Below, piece after piece: positions 42,921 through 52,609 of a stretch of 64,000 nucleotides of DNA (its first letter is position 1; each line of letters starts with the position of its first letter). The stretch is from the NCBI RefSeq assembly GCF_036492425.1, contig NZ_AP025293.1, positions 744,001 through 808,000 on the forward strand, in the 5' to 3' direction. Origin of the DNA: Persicobacter psychrovividus (lineage in GTDB: Bacteria > Bacteroidota > Bacteroidia > Cytophagales > Cyclobacteriaceae). The position numbers were made by a program, and so were the translations under genes. The notes beneath the pieces were generated by a model. That model had not been told where the DNA came from. It made no database searches and was given only the letters and a program-made list of their open reading frames with translations.

Positions 42921-43541
42921 GGGATGAAGTTACAAAATCAGCCCAAAAAGCAATAATGCTGCAACTCATAAATAATACTTGTTTTTTTATTGCCCACTGA
43001 TTCCAGCGTTTTCAACAGATATTTAGCCTTCATCAACCGGATAGCAGCCATTGTAAATGAGGGCATCATCGTGCTTCTTTTGGGGGCTCCGCACGTAAAT
43101 GTTGCCCCGCTGTAAAATTAGGATCGCCGTGTATTTCGGTCAGCATAATATTGATAAAAATGAGCCGCCGTTTTCATGGCCATAATCTATCGCGATCGTC
43201 CCTTTTGTGCTCAATATTTAAGTCGATAGGTTTGCCCCACGACGGAGTCCTGCGACAGATTTTGATGTTGGTTTTTGATGTTTTTCGCAGCCTTAGGCAC
43301 TTAGCGGATGTTCAAATATGAAAATTTGCAGTAAGGCGGTAAGTGCTGAAACCCACTCTTAAATCTTAGGATGAAATGACATTTGAGGGTTATTTCCATC
43401 GTATTTCGCTGTAAGGAATGATCAGCAGCTGTTGAAAAGAAAAAAGGCGCTTTAATAAAAATTTACCATTATTGGTTTGAATTTTTCGACCCTGTAAATA
43501 TGAGTTTAGTAATATATTATATAAAAAGTTAATTAGGGAGT
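42921..43541. other. 621-bp intergenic region upstream of the histidine kinase
   Basis: No gene. The words CTATCGCGATCGTCCC (43187) and CGACGGAGTCCTGCGAC (43239) resemble decayed hairpins of the copper island. The last 80 bases are AT-rich and probably hold the kinase promoter, but no box is convincing. Confidence 0.4.
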
Positions 43542-45260
43542 ATGATCAAATCCTATTTGGATAAACTGCACAGGCTATTATCGGGGGGGCCATCTTTTGC
43601 ATTTGAACACCGAGTGTTGAACATAGGGCTTTTCGTGGGCTTTATTGTTTATGCATCTTATAGTGTGTTTGTGCTCACGACTCCAATATTCCCTCCGGTG
43701 CTGGTCTATACCATGTTGATGGTAACCATATTTGTAGCACAAATTTATGTGTTGTCTCGAATAAGTTCTGATTTTTACCAGGAAGGTGTGATTTTCTTTA
43801 GCTTTTGGGGAGTGCTCTCCAACGTGGCCATGTGGGTGGTTTCTGGAGGGAAAACGGGGCCGAGCAGCTTAAATTTCATTATTATTTTTGTGGTGGTTAC
43901 CTATTTGATGGGCAGAAAGTACCATTTTAAGTGGTTTGCTACCAATATCATCGTCATGTGGTTATTGTTCTTTTTCGATGAGCAAATGAGTGCGATAATT
44001 ATTCCTTATGAAACGGATGAGTTGCGGGAGCTTGATTTCTTTATGACCAATATGTTCGCGATGATCCTGATTTTTGTGGTTGGTTTTATCTTCAGGAAAC
44101 ATTACGAAGAACAAAGAGAAGCACTTGCGTCGTCGAATGAATTACGGGAGCGGGAAAGCAAGAAATACAAAAATTTGATTGACAGTATCCGCGATGAATA
44201 TTTCCTGAAAAGTGAATCTATTGATGGGCAGGTAGATTATGTCAGCCCTTCGGTCGTGCAGCTGCTGGGCTTCAATCAAGCGGATTTCAAGGAAAAATAT
44301 GAGGAGATATTCTGGTCGTCTGAAGAAAACAAAAAGATGTTTAGTCATCGGCAGTCTCAAATGAAGGCTGGTCATCCCTTTAATTATGAGCTCGAGGTGT
44401 TTTGTGCCGATGGAAAAACCATCCGCCTGCACATCAAAGATACCCCTACTTTTTCGGCAAACGGGTCGGTAACCCATATCGATTCCATTGTTCAGGACAT
44501 CAGTATCCGTCACCGAATTATGCAGACGCTTAAAAATACCCTTGATCAGGAGCAACAAATGCGAAAGGTTCGGGAGAATTTTATCCTGACCATTTCCCAC
44601 CAGTTCAGAACGCCACTTACCGTCATTCGTTCGTCGGTAGACCTGATGCATCAGCTGTTGATTTCAGGGGAACAACTGACCAATAATCAGCTTCAGAGAA
44701 TGAATGGTCGGATCAACGGATCGGTGGATCAGCTCGTCAATTTTGTGGATCAGATTTTAGCTTTTAAGGACTTGGATTTGTGGAACTTTCCTTTCAATCC
44801 CAAGCAGTATGAGGTGAAGAGTTTTATGGCGGATTTGTTGGAGCAGCTTAGCGTTCAGGGACGCCATCTGGAGTTTGAGAATTGTTTGGAGAATAGCCTT
44901 TTGATGACTTTCGACTATAAGATGATCGAGCAATCCATTACCAATATGGTGACCAATGCGATCAAGTATTCCTCGAAGGAAGCGCCCATTAGGTTATCTT
45001 TGGAGACGGATAATGATGAGTTGCTGATCGTTATCCGGGATAAAGGGATTGGCATTTCTATAGAGGATCAGAAAAATCTTTTCAATCCTTTTTTCAGGGG
45101 AAAAAATGCCGAGAATATTAAAGGCTCTGGCTTGGGGCTGAGTGTGTGTAAAGAGTTTGTGGAAAAACACCATGGACATATCAGTGTGTTTTCTGAAGAA
45201 GGAGTGGGCAGTGTTTTCACGATCCACCTGCCACTGAGTCCGGTTCTGATTGAGGAGTAA
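43542..45260 (+). CDS. Membrane sensor histidine kinase with PAS domain (orphan)
   Basis: Sensor kinase of 572 residues. About six membrane helices fill residues 25-190, a PAS domain with PAC tail follows (about 210-320), then HisKA and HATPase_c. The phosphorylated residue is H353 in TISHQFRTPL. The N box is MVTNAIKYSS, the G1 box IRDKGIGIS and the G2 box GSGLGLSVCKEF. No response regulator gene adjoins, so the partner is elsewhere. The stimulus is unknown; the membrane part has no domain I recognise. It faces the acyl-CoA ligase gene tail to tail across a strong terminator. Confidence 0.9.
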   Translation: MIKSYLDKLHRLLSGGPSFAFEHRVLNIGLFVGFIVYASYSVFVLTTPIFPPVLVYTMLMVTIFVAQIYVLSRISSDFYQEGVIFFSFWGVLSNVAMWVVSGGKTGPSSLNFIIIFVVVTYLMGRKYHFKWFATNIIVMWLLFFFDEQMSAIIIPYETDELRELDFFMTNMFAMILIFVVGFIFRKHYEEQREALASSNELRERESKKYKNLIDSIRDEYFLKSESIDGQVDYVSPSVVQLLGFNQADFKEKYEEIFWSSEENKKMFSHRQSQMKAGHPFNYELEVFCADGKTIRLHIKDTPTFSANGSVTHIDSIVQDISIRHRIMQTLKNTLDQEQQMRKVRENFILTISHQFRTPLTVIRSSVDLMHQLLISGEQLTNNQLQRMNGRINGSVDQLVNFVDQILAFKDLDLWNFPFNPKQYEVKSFMADLLEQLSVQGRHLEFENCLENSLLMTFDYKMIEQSITNMVTNAIKYSSKEAPIRLSLETDNDELLIVIRDKGIGISIEDQKNLFNPFFRGKNAENIKGSGLGLSVCKEFVEKHHGHISVFSEEGVGSVFTIHLPLSPVLIEE

Positions 45261-45323
45261 CCGCTGCCCAGCATTTACAAATCTAAAAAAATCAATGAAT
45301 TAATGGCCCCTAAAGATCAAATT

Positions 45324-45376
45324 AACAGACGGTCAGCGATGGGAATTATGCATCACTGATCGTCTGTTGTTTTTTT
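45324..45376. terminator. Strong terminator between convergent genes
   Basis: AACAGACG-g-TCAG-c-GATG pairs with CATC-a-CTGA-t-CGTCTGTT around GGAATTATG, followed by a run of seven T. It ends the kinase transcript and, with A-rich sequence on the left, may also serve the opposite gene. Confidence 0.85.
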
Positions 45377-45390
45377 ATTATGATGGAGCT

Positions 45391-47037
45391 TTATTTACTT
45401 TGATACAAAAAGCGTTTAATATTTTTCTTTGGGGTTTTCTCAAAGGCTTCCTGCTGAACTTCCACCATTTTCAGCTGCATATATTTGGGCACTTTGGTAT
45501 TGACCACCTTAAGGTGTTCTTTATAAATATCATGAATTTGTGGAATGCTCAGGTTCGCTTTTTCTGTTTCTACATAATCAGGATAGATCAGGGCACAGAG
45601 TTTTCCCGAACGGTCAACCACCAAGGCTTCGCCAACATAGGGCAGGTTCATCAGTAAAGATTCAAGCTCTTCTGGGTAGATATTTTTTCCCGAAGGGCCT
45701 AAAATCAGGCTTTTGCTTCTTCCTTTAATCAGGATGTTGCCTTGCTCGTCCATAATCCCCAGATCGCCTGTATGCAGCCAACCGTCTTTGTCGATGGTGT
45801 CGGCGGTGGCTTCTGGATTTTTATAGTAACCTTGCATCACGTGGCCACCACGACACAGAATTTCGCCAACCACTTCCCTTGGGTTTTCGCTGTCGATCTT
45901 CACCTCAAGGGCATCTACAGGTCGGCCAGAACCACCAAGTACTGTATTGTTCCAGGAGGCATAGCCAATCAGTGGGCCACATTCGGTCATGCCGTAACCT
46001 ACGGTGAAAGGGAATTTAATTTCTTTGAAGAAAGCTTCCGCTTCCGCATTGAAGGCCGCGCCACCAATAATAAGCTCTTTGAAATTTCCGCCGAAAACCT
46101 GTGTCAGTTTTTCTCGGATCTTTTTATGCACCAGCTTATTGAGCAGGGGAACCTTGAGCATCATCTTGGTTTTTGAATCCTCGAGGGCAGGCAATATCTG
46201 ACTTTTGTAGATTTTTTCAATTACCAATGGCACGGACAGAATCAAGTGAGGTTTGACCTCCGCAAAGGCCATCATAATGATTTTTGGTGCGGGGGTTTTT
46301 GTCAGAAAGGTGATGTGGCAACCTCGGGTAAAAGGAAAAAGAAACTCAAAAGCACAGCCATAGGTGTGCGCCAAAGGCAGGAAAGACATGATTTTGTTGC
46401 CGCGTTCGAGGGGCATGTTTTCCCGAGCAAAAACCACATTGCCTGTCAGGCTTCGGTGGGGAATCATGACCCCTTTGGAAAAGCCCGTCGTTCCTGAAGT
46501 GTAGCTGATCACCGCCAAATCGTCTGGCTGTGTTTCGGCATACTGAACATCAGCGGCATGGTAGCCGAGCGGGAAATCCTGTAGCATTTTTTCGGCAGGA
46601 AGCGCCCCAAGGTCCAGTATTTCTGTTTTCTGATATAAAGGGTTGAAGTCCGCCACATCCATTACTGCCTGCAAAAGGGGCATTCCTTCCACCTCCATTT
46701 GCTCAAAAATGAACTTTTCGATGATCAATACTTTGGCATCGGAATGATGCACAATTCTGGTGGCGTCTTCTACTTTAAAATCCGGCAATATAGGGACGAT
46801 CACTGCACCATAGGTAACGGCAGCCAAATAGCTGATGGCCCATTTGGCGGAGTTTTTTCCCATTAAAGCCACTTTATCTCCTTTTTCAACACCCAATGTT
46901 TCAAAGAGGTAATGCTGTTGTTTGATGGCGATAGCAATTGCACCAAAGGTATAGTTATCTCCTTTATAGTTGGACAAAGCTGGCAGTTCCCAACACTCCT
47001 GAATGGATTGTTGTATTAAAGATACAAGTGTCTTCAA
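45391..47037 (-). CDS. Long-chain acyl-CoA synthetase / AMP-dependent ligase
   Basis: Adenylate-forming ligase of 548 residues that activates a carboxylic acid, probably a fatty acid, to its acyl-CoA. The AMP-binding motif is SYTSGTTGFSKGVMIPHRSL. VGYGMTECGPLIGYA, DGWLHTGDLGIMDEQG and the C-terminal GRSKSLILGPSGKNIYPEEL are the further core motifs, with the hinge and the catalytic Lys region at the end. Membrane or cofactor anchors are absent. Chain length preference cannot be read. It stands alone on the minus strand. Confidence 0.9.
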   Translation of the reverse strand: MKTLVSLIQQSIQECWELPALSNYKGDNYTFGAIAIAIKQQHYLFETLGVEKGDKVALMGKNSAKWAISYLAAVTYGAVIVPILPDFKVEDATRIVHHSDAKVLIIEKFIFEQMEVEGMPLLQAVMDVADFNPLYQKTEILDLGALPAEKMLQDFPLGYHAADVQYAETQPDDLAVISYTSGTTGFSKGVMIPHRSLTGNVVFARENMPLERGNKIMSFLPLAHTYGCAFEFLFPFTRGCHITFLTKTPAPKIIMMAFAEVKPHLILSVPLVIEKIYKSQILPALEDSKTKMMLKVPLLNKLVHKKIREKLTQVFGGNFKELIIGGAAFNAEAEAFFKEIKFPFTVGYGMTECGPLIGYASWNNTVLGGSGRPVDALEVKIDSENPREVVGEILCRGGHVMQGYYKNPEATADTIDKDGWLHTGDLGIMDEQGNILIKGRSKSLILGPSGKNIYPEELESLLMNLPYVGEALVVDRSGKLCALIYPDYVETEKANLSIPQIHDIYKEHLKVVNTKVPKYMQLKMVEVQQEAFEKTPKKNIKRFLYQSK

Positions 47038-47309
47038 AATAAATTTATATAAATATTATAAAATCTGATAAGGTGCGCTTGATCGTTTGTGTGAAAAATT
47101 AAGCGACCGCGAAAATATCAAACAAAATTTCTTTTTCCTTAAAAGCGTTGATATTAATGCTTAAACCATCGGTAAAGTACAATGTTTGGTGTGTAAAATA
47201 TAAAAATTAATTTTGTCGAAGAATAATTTCCTTTAAAGTTCGAGTTTCTTCTTCCGAAGACTTAATTTGTGGAGTTATACGAAATAATAGCAGAAGTAGC
47301 AGCTAATAA

Positions 47310-49385
47310 ATGATTTTGATGAGACGACTTAACCTGTTTTTTTCAGCGTTTTTAATGTTCCTGTGTGCGCAGGGAGCATGGGCAAATACTGCCGACGGAT
47401 TCTTGTACACTTATCCCGAAGGTACTACCAGCCTGAAGCAGATGTTTCCGTATCATGGCGGAATCATGGCAATTAATGGACAAGGAAAAATACTATTCCT
47501 GAATCAGGGCAAATGGCAGACAGTAGCGGAAGAGGCCAAATTCAGTCAGTTATATAATGCTGATAGTGTACTTTATGCCAGCAGTAGTGCGGGTTTGTTT
47601 AAGCTGAAGGCACAAGGGGGAACTTTTGCTACAAAGCCGATAGTGAATGAACGCCTGTCGAAGATTTTTCCTTTGCAGCAGGGTTTAATGCTCGAAGGGG
47701 AAGGCTCGCTCTGGTATTTTAAAAAGGGTAAAACAGAAGCTATAGGTGCTGCGGGAGCGCTTCAGGATTATGAACTGCATAAGATTGGTGGCAGCAAATT
47801 TTTGGGCATACAGCCCAATGGTGCTTTTTTTATGATCAGTGTGAATGTTGCTGATAAAACCATGACGCAAGTGGAATTCGCACAGCCTTTCTGGGGGCAT
47901 CAGTTTTGCGGGGTAACACAGGACGGCATCTGGCTGACCAAAGACGGACACCTGAAATTGATTTCTGATGTTACGGGCGACCTTGAAAAGGATTTTGGCA
48001 AATTAGCTGAAGTGCCGAGCAGGGTTTTCAGTGAAGATGGCAAGTTCTATTTTCAGACCCAAGGCGAAAGAATTTACCAGATCGATGCGAACGATCATAT
48101 CAAACCAATTTTTGATAGCCCCTCGGCCAACCCATTGATTTATGTTGCGAAAGGGCACTGGTTTGCCCTAGCAACCGATGAGGGCCTTATGGTGGATTTT
48201 ACCAAGGATTGTAAGTTACAGAAACTGAAAGCTGAAGCGGTGAATTTTCACCCGGTTGATGCCTCCAAAGTTCTGACCCTTGGCGGTGAGCGCTGGCAGG
48301 TGAAACATGGCCAACTTTTGGTGGACGACTCCGTCCTTGAGGTGAACCGTGGACTGTTGGAAAAAGAACACCACAGCCTGGAGGAAGAATTGGAGGTGCT
48401 GGAGGGGCAGACGCCCAAAAAGCCGGCTGCAGCACACTGGCAATTGATTGGTCTTAATAAAGGCATGCTTTGGGCAAATAATGGCGCACAACTTTATTTG
48501 ATTGATCCTTCTGCTAAAATTGTTTTTGACTATGGGCAGCTGAAGGAAGATTATCAGCTTGGTAAAGTGAAAAATCAATGGGCATTGAACTACGCCGATG
48601 GGCAGGTGGTGATTTTGCCGCAAACCTTCCCGACCATGCCGGTGTTTTTATATCAGTCCACTTTGCCCGACGATGAGGAATTCGACCTGTTTTTACATGC
48701 ACAGAGCCTGATGCCCAAGGTGTGGGATTTTATCGCCTGGCGACATGATTCTACGGCCAACTGGCAATACCACGAAGGACGGAAATGGAAGCTGGTAGCG
48801 GATACAGAGTTTCGCCATATGGAACATGTGGAATGGAAAGCAAGCCTCGGGCCAAATCAGTGGTCGGAAACCATGCACGTGGAATTGCCCTGGAAGTTCC
48901 CTATTGGCCGAACCGTCATTATTTTTATTGTCATTATTCTGTTTATTGTGCTTGGAGGTGGCTATTCGATTTACCGCATCCGCAAGAAAATGAAGCTGCA
49001 AGCGGCTATTGAAAAAGAGGATGAAACACCCGCCTATTTAAGAACTGTTGAAGATGAATTTCTTAAAAAAGTGGATGGGGTGATTTTCGAAAATCTGGAG
49101 AAGCCAGATTTAAATCAAAATCACGTGATGATGGCCCTGGGGATGGAACGACGGATATTCTTCCGTAACCTCAAGCAGCGCACACACCTGAAACCCAATG
49201 ATTATATTCGTAAGCGCAAGCTTGACGAGGCTGTTCGTTTACTGCTGGAAACCAATCAGAATGTGGAGACCATCGGGCACAGGGTAGGCTTTACTTCTGG
49301 CGCTTATTTCTCTTCCAATTTCAAATACTACTTCGGGATGAGCCCCGAGGAGTACCGCAAAAAAAATAAGAAAAACTCCTATTGA
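47310..49385 (+). CDS. Membrane-spanning AraC-type regulator with periplasmic propeller (SusR-like)
   Basis: One-component sensor-regulator of 691 residues (688 if ATG 47319 is the start; that gives MRRLNLFFSAFLMF). In order: signal peptide (about 1-26, ends GAWA), a periplasmic region of beta-propeller-like repeats (about 30-440), a Y_Y_Y-like sandwich ending WSETMHVELPWKF (about 450-530), one membrane helix VIIFIVIILFIVLGGGYSIY (about 537-557), and a cytoplasmic AraC HTH pair (about 585-688; VETIGHRVGFTSGAYFSSNF). It is like a hybrid two-component sensor with kinase and receiver removed, the layout known for SusR. It could sense a sugar and control a nearby locus. The alginate genes at 52 kb are candidates, but five genes lie between. 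Confidence 0.83.
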   Translation: MILMRRLNLFFSAFLMFLCAQGAWANTADGFLYTYPEGTTSLKQMFPYHGGIMAINGQGKILFLNQGKWQTVAEEAKFSQLYNADSVLYASSSAGLFKLKAQGGTFATKPIVNERLSKIFPLQQGLMLEGEGSLWYFKKGKTEAIGAAGALQDYELHKIGGSKFLGIQPNGAFFMISVNVADKTMTQVEFAQPFWGHQFCGVTQDGIWLTKDGHLKLISDVTGDLEKDFGKLAEVPSRVFSEDGKFYFQTQGERIYQIDANDHIKPIFDSPSANPLIYVAKGHWFALATDEGLMVDFTKDCKLQKLKAEAVNFHPVDASKVLTLGGERWQVKHGQLLVDDSVLEVNRGLLEKEHHSLEEELEVLEGQTPKKPAAAHWQLIGLNKGMLWANNGAQLYLIDPSAKIVFDYGQLKEDYQLGKVKNQWALNYADGQVVILPQTFPTMPVFLYQSTLPDDEEFDLFLHAQSLMPKVWDFIAWRHDSTANWQYHEGRKWKLVADTEFRHMEHVEWKASLGPNQWSETMHVELPWKFPIGRTVIIFIVIILFIVLGGGYSIYRIRKKMKLQAAIEKEDETPAYLRTVEDEFLKKVDGVIFENLEKPDLNQNHVMMALGMERRIFFRNLKQRTHLKPNDYIRKRKLDEAVRLLLETNQNVETIGHRVGFTSGAYFSSNFKYYFGMSPEEYRKKNKKNSY

Positions 49386-49511
49386 TCATAGGGGCTGTTC
49401 CGTTGCTGAACAGTAAAAATTAAAGATAACAGGGTTTGTGGTCGGCGTAGGTTGGATGAGTTTCTCTCCCGATTACAGCTGATCGTAACCTTTCGATAAA
49501 CGCTTAACATC

Positions 49512-49545
49512 AATCCTTCCCGACAGCAGCAATGTGGGGAAGGAT
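49512..49545 (+). terminator. Terminator after the AraC-type regulator
   Basis: ATCCTTCCC and GGGGAAGGAT pair around a 14-base loop followed by TTTTATT. It is about 125 bases after the stop codon. Confidence 0.75.
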
Positions 49546-49551
49546 TTTTAT

Positions 49552-49679
49552 TAAGAGCGTGTTTAAAGGCGCTCCATTCGAGCGCAAGTTCGGATAACTG
49601 GAATTGATTTTGAATGATTGATCGCTTCTACAATACGCCAAATTTTCGTTGCGAATTTTAAGTTTTAAACATGCTCTTA
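49552..49679. repeat. 128-bp MITE-like element
   Basis: TAAGAGCGTGTTTAAA at 49552 and TTTAAACATGCTCTTA at 49664 are inverted ends matching at 15 of 16 positions. It has no coding content. It lies in the gap before ybaK. No second copy was seen in the window, so mobility is only inferred. Confidence 0.6.
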
Positions 49680-49723
49680 GTGGCGACTGCTCTGACCTGA
49701 GCAGTGAAAAACAGGGATAGATT

Positions 49724-50200
49724 ATGGCAAAAAAAACCAATGCAGCCCGTAAGCTCGACCAATTGAAAATCAGTTACAGCCTTCATCATTATGCTGTAGA
49801 AAAGGAGGAAAGAGGCGCAATTGCGGTGGCAGAAAAGACGGGGCAACCGATTGAGCAAATTTTTAAAACCCTCGTACTGAGCGGTGATAAAACGGGCGTG
49901 ATCGTGGCGGTGATTCGCGGCGACAGGGAAGTACACCTGAAGGCACTGGCCAAAGCGAGTGGGAACAAAAAGGTGGAGATGGTTCCTTTGAAAGAGGTGC
50001 TCGGTATTACGGGCTATGTCCGTGGGGGCTGTTCGCCTATCGGGATGAAGAAAAACTTCCCCGTTTTTATAGATGAGGAAGCTTTTGAACACGCACAAAT
50101 ATTTATCAGTGCAGGTTTGCGCGGTACGCAGATTTGTTTGTCTGCCGAAGGTTTAATGCAAGCGACCGACGGCAGGAGGGCCTCGGTGGTGGAGGCTTGA
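49724..50200 (+). CDS. ybaK: Cys-tRNA(Pro)/Cys-tRNA(Cys) deacylase YbaK/EbsC
   Basis: YbaK/EbsC-type trans-editing enzyme of 158 residues that clears Cys wrongly charged to tRNA(Pro). The catalytic Lys lies in EQIFKTLVLSG, AIVAV/VIRGDREVHLKALAKA is the second block, and GYVRGGCSPIGMKKNFPVFID is the conserved glycine loop. There is no signal peptide. It is a single gene between a MITE-like element and the glutaminyl cyclase gene. Confidence 0.92.
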   Translation: MAKKTNAARKLDQLKISYSLHHYAVEKEERGAIAVAEKTGQPIEQIFKTLVLSGDKTGVIVAVIRGDREVHLKALAKASGNKKVEMVPLKEVLGITGYVRGGCSPIGMKKNFPVFIDEEAFEHAQIFISAGLRGTQICLSAEGLMQATDGRRASVVEA

Positions 50201-50259
50201 TACGCAACGAAAAAACGTACTGGAATAAAAAATAATACAACAAAATATTATATTTAAGG

Positions 50260-51042
50260 ATGAACAATACATCATTATTATTGCTTTTGATCGTCGGCTT
50301 GTTCGCATGCAATCAAAAGGAACAGCAAAATACAACGCAGGAATCCGCGCCGCTGGATCGTGGGTACGACATCCTGATGACTTTGGGGCATGATACTGAG
50401 TCTTTTACACAGGGGCTTGTGTTTAACGGCAATGAGTTACTCGAAAGTACTGGCGGCAATGGTACCTCATGGATTTCTTCGATTGATTATACCACAGGGC
50501 AGGGCGCAAGAAAACTCAGCCTTGAGGATCGCTATTTTGGTGAAGGAATTACGGTGATGGATCATAAAATTTACCAATTGACCTGGCACGGAAAGACCGG
50601 CTTTGTTTATGACGTTAATGACTATAAAAAATTAGGCACTTTTGAATATGGCTATGAAGGCTGGGGAGTAACGCACGATAGCACGAGCCTGATCATCAGT
50701 GATGGTACGGATAAAATTCATTACCTGAACCCTGAAGCCTTTAAAGAGGAGCGCACTTTGTCGGTAACAGAAAACGGTAAAGCCGTCACTTACCTCAATG
50801 AGCTGGAGTATATTCATGGTTATATTTTTGCCAACGTCTGGCAGTCAGCAGATATTGTCAAGATCGATCCTAAAGATGGTAAAGTTGTTCGTCGATACAA
50901 CTTTGATCACTTGGTGAAGGACAATAAATCCGCCAACCCACGCGCAGATGTCCTCAATGGTATTGCGTTCAATCCGACCAACAACCAAACCTATATCACT
51001 GGCAAATTATGGCCCCGCGCTTATATTGTGCGCTTCAGATAG
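50260..51042 (+). CDS. Glutaminyl-peptide cyclotransferase lipoprotein
   Basis: Plant-type glutaminyl cyclase of 260 residues that forms N-terminal pyroglutamate on exported proteins. The lipobox is LFAC (Cys17). The five-bladed propeller has the family's marks: LGHDTESFTQGLVFNG, YFGEGITVMDHKIYQLTW, GWGVTHDSTSLIISDGT, LNELEYIHGYIFANVW and VLNGIAF. The acidic residues in FTQGL/FGEG and LNELE form the active site in this family. Bacteroidota often pyroglutamylate secreted proteins after signal peptidase cleavage before Gln, which fits the AQ cleavage sites seen here. It ends with a perfect terminator. Confidence 0.9.
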   Translation: MNNTSLLLLLIVGLFACNQKEQQNTTQESAPLDRGYDILMTLGHDTESFTQGLVFNGNELLESTGGNGTSWISSIDYTTGQGARKLSLEDRYFGEGITVMDHKIYQLTWHGKTGFVYDVNDYKKLGTFEYGYEGWGVTHDSTSLIISDGTDKIHYLNPEAFKEERTLSVTENGKAVTYLNELEYIHGYIFANVWQSADIVKIDPKDGKVVRRYNFDHLVKDNKSANPRADVLNGIAFNPTNNQTYITGKLWPRAYIVRFR

Positions 51043-51107
51043 GTAAAAAATACGAAAGATCGGGATGCTTCAAGCATCTTATTGAAGCTTTGATTTATTC
51101 AATATGA

Positions 51108-51165
51108 AAGGGATACCTGAGGATATATGTCAGTGACATATGGTCGTTCAGGTATCCCTTTTTTA
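51108..51165 (+). terminator. Terminator of glutaminyl cyclase gene
   Basis: AAGGGATACCTGA and TCAGGTATCCCTT are a perfect 13-base stem with an inner ATATGTCA/TGACATAT hairpin, followed by a T run. The A-rich left side allows use by the opposite gene too. Confidence 0.85.
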
Positions 51166-51200
51166 TTTCAGTTTTTTTTGATAAAAATACAGGCGACTGA

Positions 51201-52076
51201 TCAGCTGTTTTTCATGCGCAAGATATATACATTGGTGTCTTTAATCATCTTATCGATGCACTCCTGAAATCCTGAGGTCATCTCCTCGACCATCAGCCGC
51301 ATATATTCTTCCGTGATCAGGTTGTTTTCGAGGTACAGCTTTTTAATGCCTTCCTCGCCGTAGGCTTTATTTTTTCGTTTTCCGCTACCTTTAAAATTTT
51401 GGCCTTCCACCTGATAACTTCTGTGATAAATCACTTGGTTCGAGGTGCCAATCAGGCGAGCTTCAAAATAGATGTATCGTTCGGGCAGACTGCTTTTGAT
51501 ATAAGTATGGGTTTTCGATGAAGGGCGGTTATGGTAGTAGGGATCGTTAATGCCATAGGGGGAGCCGTAAAGATTGTTGCGATAGGGGCTCATGTAGGGG
51601 TTGTTATTGTAATAACCGTCGCTTTCTGTTTGCTCGACTTTTGTAAAATTCCCACTGACGGCTAACTGGCGTATGGTAAATTCAAGGGTGAGGGCGGAGT
51701 CTTCGAGCATATTGGCCACCTGAAAAAAACCTCCGTGCTGAATGGTTTTTTCAATGGCTTTTTTGGTATAGCTGTTGACGCTGCTGGCCAGGGAATTTTC
51801 GCCAAGCAAAAGCTGATAGTGATTCACTGATTTTTTATTGCTGACTTCATCGTGTGTCAGGGTATGGCTACCAACCAGGCAGGTGGAGTCGGGGAATTGG
51901 GAAATATTTTTCACGATGACTTTCACCGCTGTGGGTAGTTTTCGGTTCGCTTTCGGAAGCTGACTTTTGGACAGCATAGGCTGCGGCTGTTGATCGTACA
52001 TTAACAGAAAAGGCGCAGCGGTTTTACAGCCTGCCAGGGCGATCATCAGCAATAAGGGAAAAAGAAACTTATTCAT
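51201..52076 (-). CDS. Lipoprotein of unknown function
   Basis: I do not recognise this protein of 291 residues. It has a lipobox (LAGC, Cys17). After it come beta-rich segments: TAVKVIVKNISQF, STCLVGSHTLTHDEV, and ALTLEFTIRQLAVSGNF, then a Tyr/Asn/Pro-rich low-complexity part (about 140-180: YYNNNPYMSPYRNNLYGS) and a last part YIYFEARLIGTSNQVIYHRS with a helical end. The pattern resembles LptE or CsgG-like outer-membrane accessory lipoproteins, but no motif proves it. It is a single gene. Confidence 0.65.
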   Translation of the reverse strand: MNKFLFPLLLMIALAGCKTAAPFLLMYDQQPQPMLSKSQLPKANRKLPTAVKVIVKNISQFPDSTCLVGSHTLTHDEVSNKKSVNHYQLLLGENSLASSVNSYTKKAIEKTIQHGGFFQVANMLEDSALTLEFTIRQLAVSGNFTKVEQTESDGYYNNNPYMSPYRNNLYGSPYGINDPYYHNRPSSKTHTYIKSSLPERYIYFEARLIGTSNQVIYHRSYQVEGQNFKGSGKRKNKAYGEEGIKKLYLENNLITEEYMRLMVEEMTSGFQECIDKMIKDTNVYILRMKNS

Positions 52077-52609
52077 GAGGTCGAAAAAATGATGGTGGTA
52101 AATATGGTTTTAGCGCTGAATACAAAAATAGTGATTTTTGATCAGATATTTCAATGGATGCGCCTGTGCATGTTGGTTGAACCATGCTAAACAGGCCCGA
52201 AGCTTGGGCGCATGGAGGGTTTTGCATACTGCGCAGTGTTGATATTCTAAATAATGGTATTTTGTTTTATGGAAAGATGATCTTTGTCATTAATTCGTGC
52301 GGTGGTGTTGTGTTTGTTGAATGGGTAATTATGAAATTTGATATTTTGATGGTGATTTGATGCTTTGTTTTAAATTCTATTGAAATTCTTTATCTCCATT
52401 TAGGAAAATTTAATTTGAGTGATTACTTTTGGTAAACCAAAAACCAAAGACCATTCAAATTATTGTTAAAATTATTCGAAGGTCGGCGGTGGATGAGCAC
52501 AGGTTTTTAATTTTTAAAACCATTTTTTAGAAATTTTTATAATTACCTCTACCACTATTCGCTTTAAGGAAAGATAAACCGAACTCGTTGAGGAGGGTCA
52601 AAGGATTCG
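52077..52609. other. 533-bp promoter region of PL6 copy 3
   Basis: It holds promoters for a gene on each side. The GntR-like operator lies at 52427-52447. The rest is AT-rich with no gene; GGAGG stands 14 bases before the PL6 start. Confidence 0.55.
52427..52447 (+). promoter_or_regulatory. Putative GntR/FadR-type operator, PL6 copy 3 promoter
   Basis: TTTTGGT-aa-ACCAAAA plus a third ACCAA half-site, matching the site at 3582 in all but the two centre bases. It lies about 165 bases before the PL6 start. Confidence 0.72.
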
